Source of the DNA: VAZQ01 sp045811525
GTDB lineage: Bacteria > Pseudomonadota > Alphaproteobacteria > Rhizobiales > Xanthobacteraceae
Direction: 5' to 3'
Assembly: GCA_045811525.1 (NCBI GenBank)
Contig: JBJMTV010000016.1
Location: 1-64,000 of the forward strand
DNA: 64,000 bases
The translations under genes and the position numbers were made by a program. Shown one piece after another: positions 18,103 through 26,961 of the stretch; positions within the stretch are counted from its first letter, which is position 1, and each line of letters starts with the position of its first letter. A model generated the notes under the pieces. It searched no databases, was not told where the DNA came from, and saw nothing but the letters and a program-made list of their open reading frames with translations.

Positions 18103-19779
18103 ATGCGATTGCTCGACCAAACCGCGTCGCTGCGGCGAACCAATGCGAAAGAGGGCCGGCACCGCGATCTTCAAGCGCATATCGCCGAGCTCGACGCGCG
18201 CGGCCTGCTCATTCGCATTGACCGCCCGATCAACAAGGATACCGAGCTGCACCCCCTCGTGCGCTGGCAGTTTCTGGGCGGGGTGCCCGAGGAGAAGCGC
18301 CGTGCCTTCCTGTTTTCACAGGTGATCGATGGGAAGGGGCGCCGCTACGATTTCCCGGTCATTGTCGGAGCGCTCGCGGCCTCGCCGGAAATCTATGCCA
18401 TTGGCATGGGCCAGCCCGTGCCCGAGATCGGCGCTGCCTGGATGCGCGCCATTGCCAATCCGATAGCTCCGGTTGAGGTCACGGCGCCAGCCTGCCAGGA
18501 GGTCGTGCTCACGGGCGCCGACCTCAAGGCTCCCGGCGGGCTGATGCACCTGCCAGTCCCGGTGTCCACGCCGGGCTTCGATTCGGCGCCCTACCTGACG
18601 GCAACACTCTGCATCACCCGCGACCCGGAAACCGGCATTCAGAACTTCGGCACCTATCGGGCTGCCCTCAAGGCATCCGACCGTCTGGTGGTGCGCATGG
18701 TCGCGCGTGAGGCAAGTGGTGCCGGCGGGTATCTGCACTGGCTGAAGTATCGCGAGCGGGGCGAGCTGATGCCCATCGCCATTGTCGTCGGTTGTTCGCC
18801 GGTGGTGATGTTTACCGGGCCGCAGAAGCTCGCCATCGACATGGACGAGATGGGCGTCGCCGGCGCCCTGGCCGGCCTTCCCATCGAAATGGCGAAGGCC
18901 GTGACCATCGATCTCCAAGTGCCTGCGGCATCGGAAATCGTCATCGAGGGCTTGATCGATCCCAGCCGGCTCGAGCCGGAGGCGCCGTTCGGGGAAAGCA
19001 ACGGCTATGTCGCACTCGAGGGCTACAACATGCCCATGCAGGTCACTGCTATCACGCATAGAAAGAATCCGGTTTTCGCGTCGATTATCAGCCAGGTCAC
19101 ACCGAGCGAATCGAGCGTCATCAAGAAGGTCGCTTACGAGCCGCTGTTCCTCAATCACTTGCGCGAGCAGCTCGGCATCAAGGGCGTGCGCCGCGTAGTG
19201 ATGCATGAGCGGCTCACCAACCTGCGCCCCGTCATTTTCCTGCAGCTTGGCGATGGCATGCCCCGCAGCGAGGTATGGCGGGCGCTGCATGGTGCCGCTA
19301 CGTTGCAGTCGAACTGCGGCAAGATCGTCATTGCCGTGAGCGAGGACATCGAGCCCTCCAGCATGGATGCGGTGCTCTGGTCGCTCGCCTACCGCACCAA
19401 CCCGGTCGAGGACGTGCATCTCGTCCCACACCGCGGTGGAGTGCAGGGTGCGCAATACGGACCCAAAACGTCTGATTCTGGGATGCTGGTCGACGCCACG
19501 CGAAAGTATCCCATGGCTCCGCTGGCCCTGCCGAGCCGGGAGCACATGGAGCACGCGCGAGCGCTATGGGAGGAGCTCGGCCTTCATCCGCTCAAGGTCG
19601 AGGCACCATGGCACGGATACAGCCTGGGCGACTGGAGCGACCGCTGGGAGACCTTTGCGCGCCGCGCAACAGCGGGCGATTGGGAGGCGACGGGACGCGA
19701 GACGCTCGCGCTTCAGCGCGGCGGGCTGACGCCGGAGACGCCCGTGCGGCTCGGCAAAGGGAATGGCACCTCCGACTGA
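18103..19779 (+). CDS. UbiD family prenylated-FMN-dependent decarboxylase (copy 1)
   Basis: About 558 residues matching the UbiD superfamily. The region RLEPEAPFGESNGYVALEG holds the Glu-rich active-site strand seen as the PFGE-x-x-GY motif in UbiD proteins; ITRDPETGIQNFGTYR and the QLGDGMPRSEVWRALHGA segment are also typical. Members reversibly decarboxylate aromatic or unsaturated acids using prenylated FMN made by UbiX. No ubiX is in the window. The start at the 18103 ATG (GGAG shortly upstream) is preferred over a TTG 42 bases earlier. Divergent from the ACMSD-like gene, convergent with the FAH-family gene. Confidence 0.9.
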   Translation: MRLLDQTASLRRTNAKEGRHRDLQAHIAELDARGLLIRIDRPINKDTELHPLVRWQFLGGVPEEKRRAFLFSQVIDGKGRRYDFPVIVGALAASPEIYAIGMGQPVPEIGAAWMRAIANPIAPVEVTAPACQEVVLTGADLKAPGGLMHLPVPVSTPGFDSAPYLTATLCITRDPETGIQNFGTYRAALKASDRLVVRMVAREASGAGGYLHWLKYRERGELMPIAIVVGCSPVVMFTGPQKLAIDMDEMGVAGALAGLPIEMAKAVTIDLQVPAASEIVIEGLIDPSRLEPEAPFGESNGYVALEGYNMPMQVTAITHRKNPVFASIISQVTPSESSVIKKVAYEPLFLNHLREQLGIKGVRRVVMHERLTNLRPVIFLQLGDGMPRSEVWRALHGAATLQSNCGKIVIAVSEDIEPSSMDAVLWSLAYRTNPVEDVHLVPHRGGVQGAQYGPKTSDSGMLVDATRKYPMAPLALPSREHMEHARALWEELGLHPLKVEAPWHGYSLGDWSDRWETFARRATAGDWEATGRETLALQRGGLTPETPVRLGKGNGTSD

Positions 19780-19866
19780 TCGGCTCCGGTCGCGCGGGTC
19801 GTCGCCAGGCTATTCGCATGGCGGCCGAGCCGTGTTGCACAACTCGGATGACGTGAACAGCGATTC

Positions 19867-20715
19867 TCAAACTCGTTCGTCCTCGACGCGGCTGCGCAAA
19901 ATGCCGATGCCGGAAATCTCCACCTCGAGCACGTCGCCCGGTTGCATCCACAATGGCGGATTGCGGCGGTGGCCCACGCCTTCCGGCGTTCCCGTTGCAA
20001 TAACATCGCCCGGAGCGAGAGCGGTGAAATCGGAGCAAAAGGCAATGATCTGCGGGACCGAATAGATCAACAGATCAGTCCCCGATTTCTGGACCTCCCG
20101 TCCATTGAGCCGGGTCGTGAGCGTGAGTGTGGTGGGATCCGTGATTTCCTCGGAGGTGACGATCCACGGGCCGAGTGGACCAGTTCCCGGAAAATTCTTG
20201 CCCGACGTAACCGAGAATTTCTGATAGTCGCGCACGCTGCCGTCCACGAAGCACGTGTAGCCCGCGACGTGCTCGAGTGCCCGTTCCAGCGGAATGTGGC
20301 GCCCGCCCCGCCCGATCACAACCGCAAGCTCTCCTTCGAAGTCGAAGTGCTGCGACACGGTTGGCCGAACGAGCTCTCCTTCATGCCCAACCAGGGTGTT
20401 GGCGAGCCGAATGAACATGCTTGGCTGCTTCGGCAGCTCGCGGCCGGTCTCCGCCGCATGTGAGCGATAATTGATGCCGGCGCAGAGGATCTTCTCTGGA
20501 TTTGTAATCGGCGGCAGCCATTGCACATGCTCGAGCCTCAAGTCCGGCTTGGCTTGCTTGGCCATGGTCCGCAGTTCAGGCAGGGCATTCGCGGCCAAAG
20601 CCTCGCGCAGGCTCGGATAGCGGCTGCCCGCCCCTTCACTCAGGGTGACCAGTCCGGCCTCGGTCACTGCCCCAAAACACGACCTTCCGTTGGCCAGGTA
20701 GCTTGCCAGCCTCAT
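19867..20715 (-). CDS. Fumarylacetoacetate hydrolase (FAH) family protein
   Basis: A 282-residue FAH-fold enzyme with an N-terminal cap (MRLASYLANGR) and catalytic core. Visible: CAGINYRSHAAE, the metal-binding FDFEGELAVVIG acidic motif, DGSVRDYQKF and GTPEGVGH. Members hydrolyse or decarboxylate acylpyruvates and ring-cleavage products such as fumarylpyruvate and 2-hydroxyhepta-2,4-diene-dioates. A strong GGGGGAG ribosome-binding site precedes the ATG. In this island the natural substrate would be a ring-cleavage product from the nearby cupin dioxygenase; this is inference. Two palindromic elements lie in its upstream region. Confidence 0.92.
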   Translation of the reverse strand: MRLASYLANGRSCFGAVTEAGLVTLSEGAGSRYPSLREALAANALPELRTMAKQAKPDLRLEHVQWLPPITNPEKILCAGINYRSHAAETGRELPKQPSMFIRLANTLVGHEGELVRPTVSQHFDFEGELAVVIGRGGRHIPLERALEHVAGYTCFVDGSVRDYQKFSVTSGKNFPGTGPLGPWIVTSEEITDPTTLTLTTRLNGREVQKSGTDLLIYSVPQIIAFCSDFTALAPGDVIATGTPEGVGHRRNPPLWMQPGDVLEVEISGIGILRSRVEDERV

Positions 20716-20757
20716 GCTAAAGCTCCCCCAGCCGTGCCGCCTGTCTGCAACACCAGC

Positions 20758-20833
20758 CTAGTGTCCCGATTCCGAAGTTCGCATTGTCGTGCGGCACCGT
20801 AGTTTGGCGAACTTCGGAATCGAAGGACACTAG
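20758..20833. repeat. CTAG-ended palindromic element A
   Basis: Inverted repeat of left arm 20758-20782 and right arm 20807-20833 around a 24-base loop. The arms begin and end with CTAGTGTCC/GGACACTAG and pair over a further 16 bases (CGATTCCGAAGTTCGC), interrupted only by a 2-base insertion (AA) in the right arm. It lies between the SBP-like gene and the FAH-family gene, both on the minus strand. The inner arm sequence matches element B at about 14 of 17 positions, so both derive from one family. Confidence 0.9.
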
Positions 20834-20846
20834 CAAACTATGGGTT

Positions 20847-20924
20847 CTAGTGTGGCTTTGGTTCAGAAGTCCGCATGACGAACTTGCGGCAAGAATGATG
20901 CGGACTTCTGAACCGCCACACTAG
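20847..20924. repeat. CTAG-ended palindromic element B
   Basis: Inverted repeat of left arm 20847-20876 and right arm 20898-20924 around a 21-base loop. Ends are CTAGTGTGG/CCACACTAG, with a further 17-base pairing block (GGTTCAGAAGTCCGCAT). The left arm has three extra bases next to the terminal block. The terminal CTAG of the right arm contains the TAG stop codon of the adjoining minus-strand gene. Elements A and B are 13 bases apart in tandem. Confidence 0.9.
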
Positions 20925-21898
20925 ACGTAGATTGGCACAAACAAGTCTTCGATTGGAATGGCGGCCTTGATCAGCGACTGCTCGGCCATGTAGCGCACAA
21001 GCGCCTGCAATGTGGGTCGGTTCGGCTCAATGCCGTACGGCCACGGATCACCGCCAAACACCGCATCGATGACATCGAGCTCGGCCGGGAGCCCTGGCAT
21101 CATGTAGCGCAGCGCCCCCACATTGCGCATCTTGCGAAGCGCAATGTTCTTGGCGTCATCCATGGCATTGAACAAACTGGTGGCAATAAAGGGATGCTTC
21201 TCGTAGACGTCGCGACGCATCGCAACAAGGTGCATGATCGGAAAGACGCGCGTGCGCCGGTAGGAGTCGAGCTCCACGGCATAGAAATCAGGAAAAAGCC
21301 GCACCACGTCGTCGCTGGTGCGCAGGGCGTCGGGGAGACCGCTTCCCAGGATAGCTTGGATGTCGCCGCGGACGAGCAGCTCGCTCAGCGAGAGCCCCGA
21401 CCGATTCTGCTCGATCGAGATCGGTTTGAGCAGCGGTGGCGCTGCCGGGCTGCCGTGTGCCTCGGGACTGTTGGTCGCCCCCTGTACCCAATGCACACCG
21501 GAGAGATCAACCCCGTATTCGTCCTGCAGCAGTCCGCGCGCAAATACCGCCGCAGTCTGCGTGTATAGCGGCACACCGATGCGCTTGCCTTCCAGGTCCT
21601 TCGGCGCCTTGACCCATTTGCGATTGACGGTGATGAAGCCGTGCCGGAAGACGCGCGAGGGAAAAACGGGCAAGGCTACCAGCTCGGTGCGGCCTGACGC
21701 GAAACGACTGAAGGTCTCGCTGCTCGACATCTCACAGGCGTCGAACTCGAGGTTTTTGCCCATGCGGTCGAAAATCTCACGCGGATCATCGATCGCGAGA
21801 AAGTTAAGGTCGATTCCTTCAGCCTTGGCCTCACCGCTAAAGAGCGGCACCATGCGGTCATATAGGCCACAGGCGAACGTGATAGGCAGCTTGGGCAT
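20921..21898 (-). CDS. 4,5-dihydroxyphthalate decarboxylase-like / substrate-binding-fold protein
   Basis: About 325 residues starting MPKLPITFACGLYDRM with GGGAGAG upstream. The type-II periplasmic-binding-protein fold is recognisable (GIDLNFLAIDDPREIF; KDLEGKRIGVPLYTQTA; GLPDAL; WPYGIEPNRPTL), matching Pht5/OhpC-type 4,5-dihydroxyphthalate decarboxylases. Those enzymes are cytosolic, and no signal peptide is visible here, which argues against a true transport protein. Database entries for this family are often labelled ABC transporter substrate-binding protein. A decarboxylase role on a dihydroxy-aromatic acid fits the island. Its stop codon is within palindromic element B. Confidence 0.8.
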   Translation of the reverse strand: MPKLPITFACGLYDRMVPLFSGEAKAEGIDLNFLAIDDPREIFDRMGKNLEFDACEMSSSETFSRFASGRTELVALPVFPSRVFRHGFITVNRKWVKAPKDLEGKRIGVPLYTQTAAVFARGLLQDEYGVDLSGVHWVQGATNSPEAHGSPAAPPLLKPISIEQNRSGLSLSELLVRGDIQAILGSGLPDALRTSDDVVRLFPDFYAVELDSYRRTRVFPIMHLVAMRRDVYEKHPFIATSLFNAMDDAKNIALRKMRNVGALRYMMPGLPAELDVIDAVFGGDPWPYGIEPNRPTLQALVRYMAEQSLIKAAIPIEDLFVPIYV

Positions 21899-22032
21899 AA
21901 GCTTCTCTCCCGCCACCGCGTGCTCCCCGAAGGAGCGCCGGGTGCTGTTGACCCTCACCGGAGTAAACTGTCGATTTTCCCCGTGACCTTATCATGAGCC
22001 AGAAACCGCAAACGGGGAAGGATTCACCCCCT

Positions 22033-22908
22033 ATGACGGCGCAATTCACCGCGCACCTGCGCAGCTTGCTGGTCCCCGGCGCGGCATTGTTGCTGCCGGG
22101 CGTCAGCAACGCCTTGGCTGCGCGCGTCGTTGCCGATCTTGGCTTCGCGGCGGCCTACGTCACGGGTGCGGGGATCGCCAACAGCTTTCTCGGCATGCCC
22201 GACAGCGGGCTCGTCACGGCGACCGAGCTCAGCGAGCATGTGGCCGCGATCCGCGATGTATTCCCGGGTCCGCTGGTGGTCGACATGGATACGGGTTTCG
22301 GGAATGCGCTCAACACAAGACGCTGCGTCCGCTCGTTGGAGCGAGCGGGAGCCAATGCGTTGCAGATCGAGGATCAGGTTTTTCCCAAGCGATGTGGTCA
22401 CTTCAGCGGCAAGGAAGTGATCCCCGCAGAAGAGATGACCGGCAAGATCAAAGCTGCGGTTGACGCTCGCTACGACGATGACCTGCTCATTATCGCCCGT
22501 ACCGATGCCATTGCTACCGATGGTTTCGAGGCCGCACTCGAGCGTGCAGCTGCCTATCACGCGGCTGGCGCTGATATCACCTTCGTTGAGGCTCCGACGA
22601 CGCTCGAGCAAATCCGTGAGATCCCGCGCCGGCTGCCGTGGCCGCAACTGATCAACATTGTCGTCGGCGGACGCACGCCGGAATTGCCCAACAAAAAACT
22701 CCAGGAGCTCCGTTATGCCGGCGTGATCTACGCCAATGTGGCGCTGCAAGCAGCACTCCTCGGCATGCAGACAGCATTGCGCGAGCTGCAGCGCAGAGGC
22801 TCCATGGCGGATGCAAGGGAGCTGGTGATCGACTTCGCCGAGCGCCAGCGGCTGGTGCGCAAGGACGAGCTCGACGCGCTCGAAAGCAAATATGGTTCCA
22901 AGGCTTGA
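22033..22908 (+). CDS. Isocitrate lyase/PEP mutase family lyase
   Basis: About 291 residues with the (beta/alpha)8 PEP-mutase/ICL fold: LLLPGVSNALAARV, DMDTGFGNALNT (Mg-binding aspartates), QIEDQVFPKRCGH (the KRCGH lyase signature with catalytic cysteine) and IARTDA. The cysteine motif favours a C-C lyase such as 2-methylisocitrate or dimethylmalate lyase rather than a phosphomutase. The start at 22033 is chosen for the GAAGGA sequence upstream and for agreement with relatives; an ATG at 21994 is also in frame. It overlaps the following monooxygenase by 17 bases, so the two are probably translated from one mRNA. Confidence 0.88.
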   Translation: MTAQFTAHLRSLLVPGAALLLPGVSNALAARVVADLGFAAAYVTGAGIANSFLGMPDSGLVTATELSEHVAAIRDVFPGPLVVDMDTGFGNALNTRRCVRSLERAGANALQIEDQVFPKRCGHFSGKEVIPAEEMTGKIKAAVDARYDDDLLIIARTDAIATDGFEAALERAAAYHAAGADITFVEAPTTLEQIREIPRRLPWPQLINIVVGGRTPELPNKKLQELRYAGVIYANVALQAALLGMQTALRELQRRGSMADARELVIDFAERQRLVRKDELDALESKYGSKA

Positions 22909-24562
22909 CCCTTCGTCGTTGACCCTTCGTCCGCAGGTGCTGATCGTCGGTGCCGGACCGGTAGGGCTCGCGCTCGCCGGCGAGCTGGGCTGGCGCGGCA
23001 TCCCTTGCGTGCTCATCGAGAAGACGGACGGCTCGATTGAACAGCCGAAGATGGACATGGTCGGCCCGCGCACCATGGAGTTCTGCAGGCACTGGGGCAT
23101 TGCCGAGTGGGTCCGCAAGGCGCCTTATCCTGGAGACTATCCACAGGATTGCGTGTACGTGACCGCGCTCAACGGCTACGAGCTCGGCCGCGAGCGATTT
23201 CCACCGCGTGCGCGCGAGAGGTGCCCGCCGCAAAGCCCGCAGAAGCGCGAACGTGTGCCGCAGGATCTGTTCGATCCTGTCCTGCAGCGCTTCGCGCGCT
23301 CGTTCCCGCACGTGCAGTTGCGCTATCGCACCGAGCTTACCGGCTTCCAGGAGACGGCAGACGGGGTGATCGCCTCCGTGCGCGATCACCAGACCGGTGA
23401 GTCGCACGAGCTACACGCCGCCTATCTCGTCGGCACAGATGGAGGAGCGAGCCTGGTCCGCCAAACGCTGGGGATCAGCATGAGCGGCAATCCGGCGCTC
23501 ACGTACACGACCAATGTGCTGTTCCGCTGTCCGCAATTTGTATCCTTGCACGACAAAGGCGCGGCTTACCGCTTCATCTTCGTCGGTGACGAAGGCACGT
23601 GGCTGACGATCGTCGCCATCAACGGTGCTGACCGGTTCCGCATGTCGATCATTGGGTCGGCTGACAAGGTCGCGCACAGCACAGACGACATTCACGCCGC
23701 ACTGCGCCGCGCCATGGGTCAAGACTTCGAGTACGAGATCCTCTCCGTCATGCACTGGGTCCGGCGCGAGCTTGTCGCCGACAGCTACGGCGCAGGACGT
23801 GTCTTCATCGCCGGGGACGCCGCACATTTGATGTCGCCCACCGGCGGCTTCGGGATGAACACTGGGATCCAGGACGCGGTTGACCTCGGCTGGAAGCTCG
23901 CCGCCAGCCTTGACGGTTGGGGCGGGCGTGAGCTCCTGCGTTCCTACGAGCAGGAGCGCCGGCCAGTTGCGGAGCGCAATGTGCGGGAAGCGAGCGCGAA
24001 TCTTTCGCGCATGACCGCTACACGCGGCAACCGGCCGCCGCCGGAGTTGTTCGAGTCGGGAGCAAGGGGCGATGCCGCCCGCGCGGACTACGGCCGCTGG
24101 TTCACCGAGCTGATGCGGCACGAGTGGTTCACCATCGGTATTCACCTTGGTTATCGCTATGACGATTCGCCCATCGTCTGGCCGGACGGCACACCGGCCC
24201 CGCCATTGGAGACCGCAACCTATCAGCAGACGGCGCGGCCCGGCGCGCGAGCGCCGCACGCTTGGCTGCCGGACGGCCGCTCGACGCTCGACCTTTTCGG
24301 CCGCGGCTTCACATTGCTGCACCTCGCCGGTGAGCCGCCGCGGGATCGGGGATTTCAGGCGGCTGCGCGAGCCATTGGCATGCCACTCGAGATCGTGACG
24401 ATCGAGTCCGAGGAAATCGCCGAGCTCTACCAGCGCCGGCTCGTGCTGGTGAGGCCTGATGGTCACGTGGCTTGGCGTGGCGACGACGAGCCGGCAGACG
24501 TCGCGGCCGTCCTCGACACCGTGCGCGGCGCGCACGCCTGCGCTACTGTGGATGCGGCTTGA
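22892..24562 (+). CDS. FAD-dependent aromatic-ring monooxygenase (MhpA/PheA type)
   Basis: A 556-residue group A flavin monooxygenase. The N-terminal Rossmann motif is VLIVGAGPVGLALAGELGW; a DG/GD fingerprint appears as RVFIAGDAAHLMSPTGGFGM with the following NTGIQDAVDLGWKLA. The C-terminal thioredoxin-like extension (about 455-540) is typical of phenol hydroxylase/MhpA relatives. It hydroxylates phenols or aryl acids with NAD(P)H and O2. Fusion with the cupin gene downstream into one pathway (hydroxylation, then ring opening) is suggested by proximity. The exact substrate is open: 3-(3-hydroxyphenyl)propionate, hydroxybenzoate and others are possible. Confidence 0.92.
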   Translation: MVPRLDPSSLTLRPQVLIVGAGPVGLALAGELGWRGIPCVLIEKTDGSIEQPKMDMVGPRTMEFCRHWGIAEWVRKAPYPGDYPQDCVYVTALNGYELGRERFPPRARERCPPQSPQKRERVPQDLFDPVLQRFARSFPHVQLRYRTELTGFQETADGVIASVRDHQTGESHELHAAYLVGTDGGASLVRQTLGISMSGNPALTYTTNVLFRCPQFVSLHDKGAAYRFIFVGDEGTWLTIVAINGADRFRMSIIGSADKVAHSTDDIHAALRRAMGQDFEYEILSVMHWVRRELVADSYGAGRVFIAGDAAHLMSPTGGFGMNTGIQDAVDLGWKLAASLDGWGGRELLRSYEQERRPVAERNVREASANLSRMTATRGNRPPPELFESGARGDAARADYGRWFTELMRHEWFTIGIHLGYRYDDSPIVWPDGTPAPPLETATYQQTARPGARAPHAWLPDGRSTLDLFGRGFTLLHLAGEPPRDRGFQAAARAIGMPLEIVTIESEEIAELYQRRLVLVRPDGHVAWRGDDEPADVAAVLDTVRGAHACATVDAA

Positions 24563-24600
24563 ATAGCTCCTGGAGTAACCACGCCGCTGCGGAGACGAAC

Positions 24601-25509
24601 ATGAACCAGGATATTCGCGCGCCCTATTACGGAGAGCTGGGACGCATGAGTTTCTCGCCGGGTTGGGCGCGGCCTGAGCCGGCGATGTGGCCGGCACCGC
24701 GACCCAAGTTCAAGCCCGCGGTCTGGCGCTACGCGTCGGCGCGCGCTGCACTCGACCAAGCGGGAGAGTTCGTGCCGGTTGAGCAGGCGGAGCGGCGCAA
24801 TCTGATCATGGTCAACCCGATCGCCGGCAACATCTATGCGACCAGCCGCAACATTGTGGCCGCCTATCAGATGGTGAAGGCTGGCGAGAAGGCCCGCTCG
24901 CACCGCCACACTGCCGCGGCCCTGCGGCTGGTGGTTGAGGCGAAAGGCGGCACCTATACCGTGGTGGACGGCGCGCGCATCGATATGGCCCCGGGCGACG
25001 TGGTGCTGACGCCATCCTGGTGCTGGCACGGCCATGCCAACGAGAGCGACGCGACCAGCTACTGGATCGATTTCCTTGACGTGCCGTTCGTGCAGCACAC
25101 CGAGGCGATGTTCTTCGAGTCCAATCCCGCGGGGTTCGAGAGCATCAGCCACACGGGACCCTCTGGCTATCGCATCCCGGCGCGGGACGCGTTGGGGCCG
25201 GGAAGAGCCAGTAAGGTGGTGGAGATTGCCAAGGACGTGATGCCGACGATCGGCTTAAAGCTGCTGCGGGTTGCGCAAGCAGACCGGCACGACGTGCCCA
25301 GGAGCACGGTCAATCACCTCTATGCGGTGATCAGCGGGGAAGCGCGTGTCGCCATCGAAGGAGCGGACGCTGAGCATCTCACCGTCGGGGACGTCATTAC
25401 CGTGCCCTGCTGGCATGCCCATTCCATCACCGCGGAACAAGATGCAGTGGTCTTCGATGTGAGCGACGAGCCACTCCTGGCGAAGCTCGGGCTGGTGAAG
25501 ACCGCGTGA
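24601..25509 (+). CDS. Gentisate 1,2-dioxygenase-like bicupin
   Basis: A 302-residue protein with two cupin barrels. The first holds SHRHTAAALRLVVEAKGG and PSWCWHGH, the exact His-x-His and His-x-His pattern used for Fe(II) in gentisate and 1-hydroxy-2-naphthoate dioxygenases. The second, degenerate barrel has NHLYAVISGEA and VPCWHAHS. GGAGA before the ATG sets the start, although the frame is open further upstream. At 302 residues it is shorter than typical gentisate dioxygenase (about 350). Together with the preceding monooxygenase and the FAH-family hydrolase it could form a gentisate-type ring-opening route. Confidence 0.85.
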   Translation: MNQDIRAPYYGELGRMSFSPGWARPEPAMWPAPRPKFKPAVWRYASARAALDQAGEFVPVEQAERRNLIMVNPIAGNIYATSRNIVAAYQMVKAGEKARSHRHTAAALRLVVEAKGGTYTVVDGARIDMAPGDVVLTPSWCWHGHANESDATSYWIDFLDVPFVQHTEAMFFESNPAGFESISHTGPSGYRIPARDALGPGRASKVVEIAKDVMPTIGLKLLRVAQADRHDVPRSTVNHLYAVISGEARVAIEGADAEHLTVGDVITVPCWHAHSITAEQDAVVFDVSDEPLLAKLGLVKTA

Positions 25510-25615
25510 ACTCTACTGCTTGGCCGGGGGAGTTGCGGACGAGCCCACTCCCTCTTCAGGTGTGACGCCCAGCATGAGCCTCTCTGCCCGTCAGGTCGGG
25601 AGCTGATAGATCGGG

Positions 25616-26245
25616 CTAATGCGGAGCTCGCTCCAACCCGCCGGTTTGCTCGATGAAGCGCGCGATCTCATCGACACCAATTCCGGAGCGCAGATTGCTG
25701 AAAACGAACGGGCGCGCGCCACGCATGCGCTTGGAGTCGCGCTCCATGACGGCAAGTGAAGCACCGACATGCGGCGCAAGGTCGACCTTGTTGATGACCA
25801 GGAGGTCGGAGCGGGTTATGCCAGGGCCGCCTTTCGAAGGAATCTTGTCGCCCGCGGCAACGTCGATCACATAGATCGTGAGGTCAGCAAGCTCTGGCGA
25901 AAACGTCGCGGCAAGGTTGTCTCCGCCGGATTCGATCAACACAAGATCGAGCGCGGGAAACCTCCTGCGCATGTCGTCCACAGCGGCAAGGTTGATCGAG
26001 GCGTCCTCGCGAATCGCGGTATGCGGGCATCCGCCCGTCTCCACGCCAGCGATGCGCTCGGGCGGAAGTGCGCCGGATCGCACGAGGTATTCGGCATCCC
26101 ATTTGGTATAGATGTCGTTGGTGATTGCCGCGATGTCGTAACGATCGCGCAGGGTCTTGCACAACGCGTCCATCAGCGCGGTCTTGCCGGAGCCGACAGG
26201 GCCGCCGACGCCGACGCGCAACGGACCATGGGCATTCCGGCTCAT
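25616..26245 (-). CDS. ureG: Urease accessory GTPase
   Basis: A 209-residue SIMIBI GTPase. It shows the P-loop GGPVGSGKTAL, the GGCPHTAIRED nickel-binding CPH motif, ESGGDNLAATF and NKVDLA. UreG delivers nickel to the UreD/UreF-bound apo-urease in a GTP-dependent step. It is the last gene of the urea operon, overlapping ureF by four bases, and is convergent with the bicupin gene. Confidence 0.97.
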   Translation of the reverse strand: MSRNAHGPLRVGVGGPVGSGKTALMDALCKTLRDRYDIAAITNDIYTKWDAEYLVRSGALPPERIAGVETGGCPHTAIREDASINLAAVDDMRRRFPALDLVLIESGGDNLAATFSPELADLTIYVIDVAAGDKIPSKGGPGITRSDLLVINKVDLAPHVGASLAVMERDSKRMRGARPFVFSNLRSGIGVDEIARFIEQTGGLERAPH

Positions 26246-26961
26246 GAGCGGAAGAGCCTCGTGTATTGCGTCTCATGGCGCATGCTGGCGATATCGGAGC
26301 GGAATGCAGCACTTCCGGCATCCTCGAGTCGCGTAGCGAGCGCACGCGAGGCCGTGGCCCCAACAACCGGCTCGAGCGCAGCAAGCACGCGCTGCCCGTC
26401 AGTCTGGCCGAGCGGAATGAGCCGCACGGCGCAGGTAATCAGATTCGCGGTGTACGCCTGCAGATAGGCTGCTGCGAGCACCGGAAGCTCGATGCCATGC
26501 GCGGCGCCAGCCGCACCAACCGCGACGGGCAAGGCGAACTCGCGATCCCATGTCTGCGCAACCCAGTCCAGCGCAGCAGCAGGCCAGGCGGCGCGGCAGG
26601 TTTCGAAGAAGGCTCGGCCTTGTCCGGTGGTTTCCAGGAGCCGTTCCTTCGAGGGCGCAAGAGCGAGGGCCAGCTCGGCAACCGTTCGCAGAGCGCTCGC
26701 ATGAGCGGATTGCACAGCGGCGTGCGCGTGCGCGAGGAGCACGGCGTCGCAAAATCCTCCGCCGTCCTCGAGCATGACCGTGAGCCAATGCTCCACAGCT
26801 GCGGCATCGTCGATATCGCCTGCCTCTACAGCCCATTCGATGCCGCTCGAATAGGCGAACGACCCAATGGGAAAAGCCGGCGACAGCCATGCCATTAGCC
26901 GGTAGAGGGCACCGCCGGCGAGGGCCGCGTCACACGGGCGAGCCGTGATGATGCTGTGCAT
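26242..26961 (-). CDS. ureF: Urease accessory protein UreF
   Basis: About 239 residues, all-helical UreF family. Recognisable features: LMAWLSPAFPIGSFAYSSGIEWAVE near the N-terminus split across the family signature, and C-terminal SALARLGQ-like helices (here LIPLGQTDGQRVLAAL). UreF regulates UreG GTP hydrolysis in the maturation complex. The ATG at 26961 (MHSIITARP) is chosen; it overlaps the 3' end of ureE by 32 bases, while upstream in-frame codons are inside ureE. Confidence 0.95.
   Translation of the reverse strand: MHSIITARPCDAALAGGALYRLMAWLSPAFPIGSFAYSSGIEWAVEAGDIDDAAAVEHWLTVMLEDGGGFCDAVLLAHAHAAVQSAHASALRTVAELALALAPSKERLLETTGQGRAFFETCRAAWPAAALDWVAQTWDREFALPVAVGAAGAAHGIELPVLAAAYLQAYTANLITCAVRLIPLGQTDGQRVLAALEPVVGATASRALATRLEDAGSAAFRSDIASMRHETQYTRLFRS

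Noticed and set aside
18316..19554. A 412-codon minus-strand open frame
   Set aside because: Antisense to the UbiD gene with no recognisable motif.
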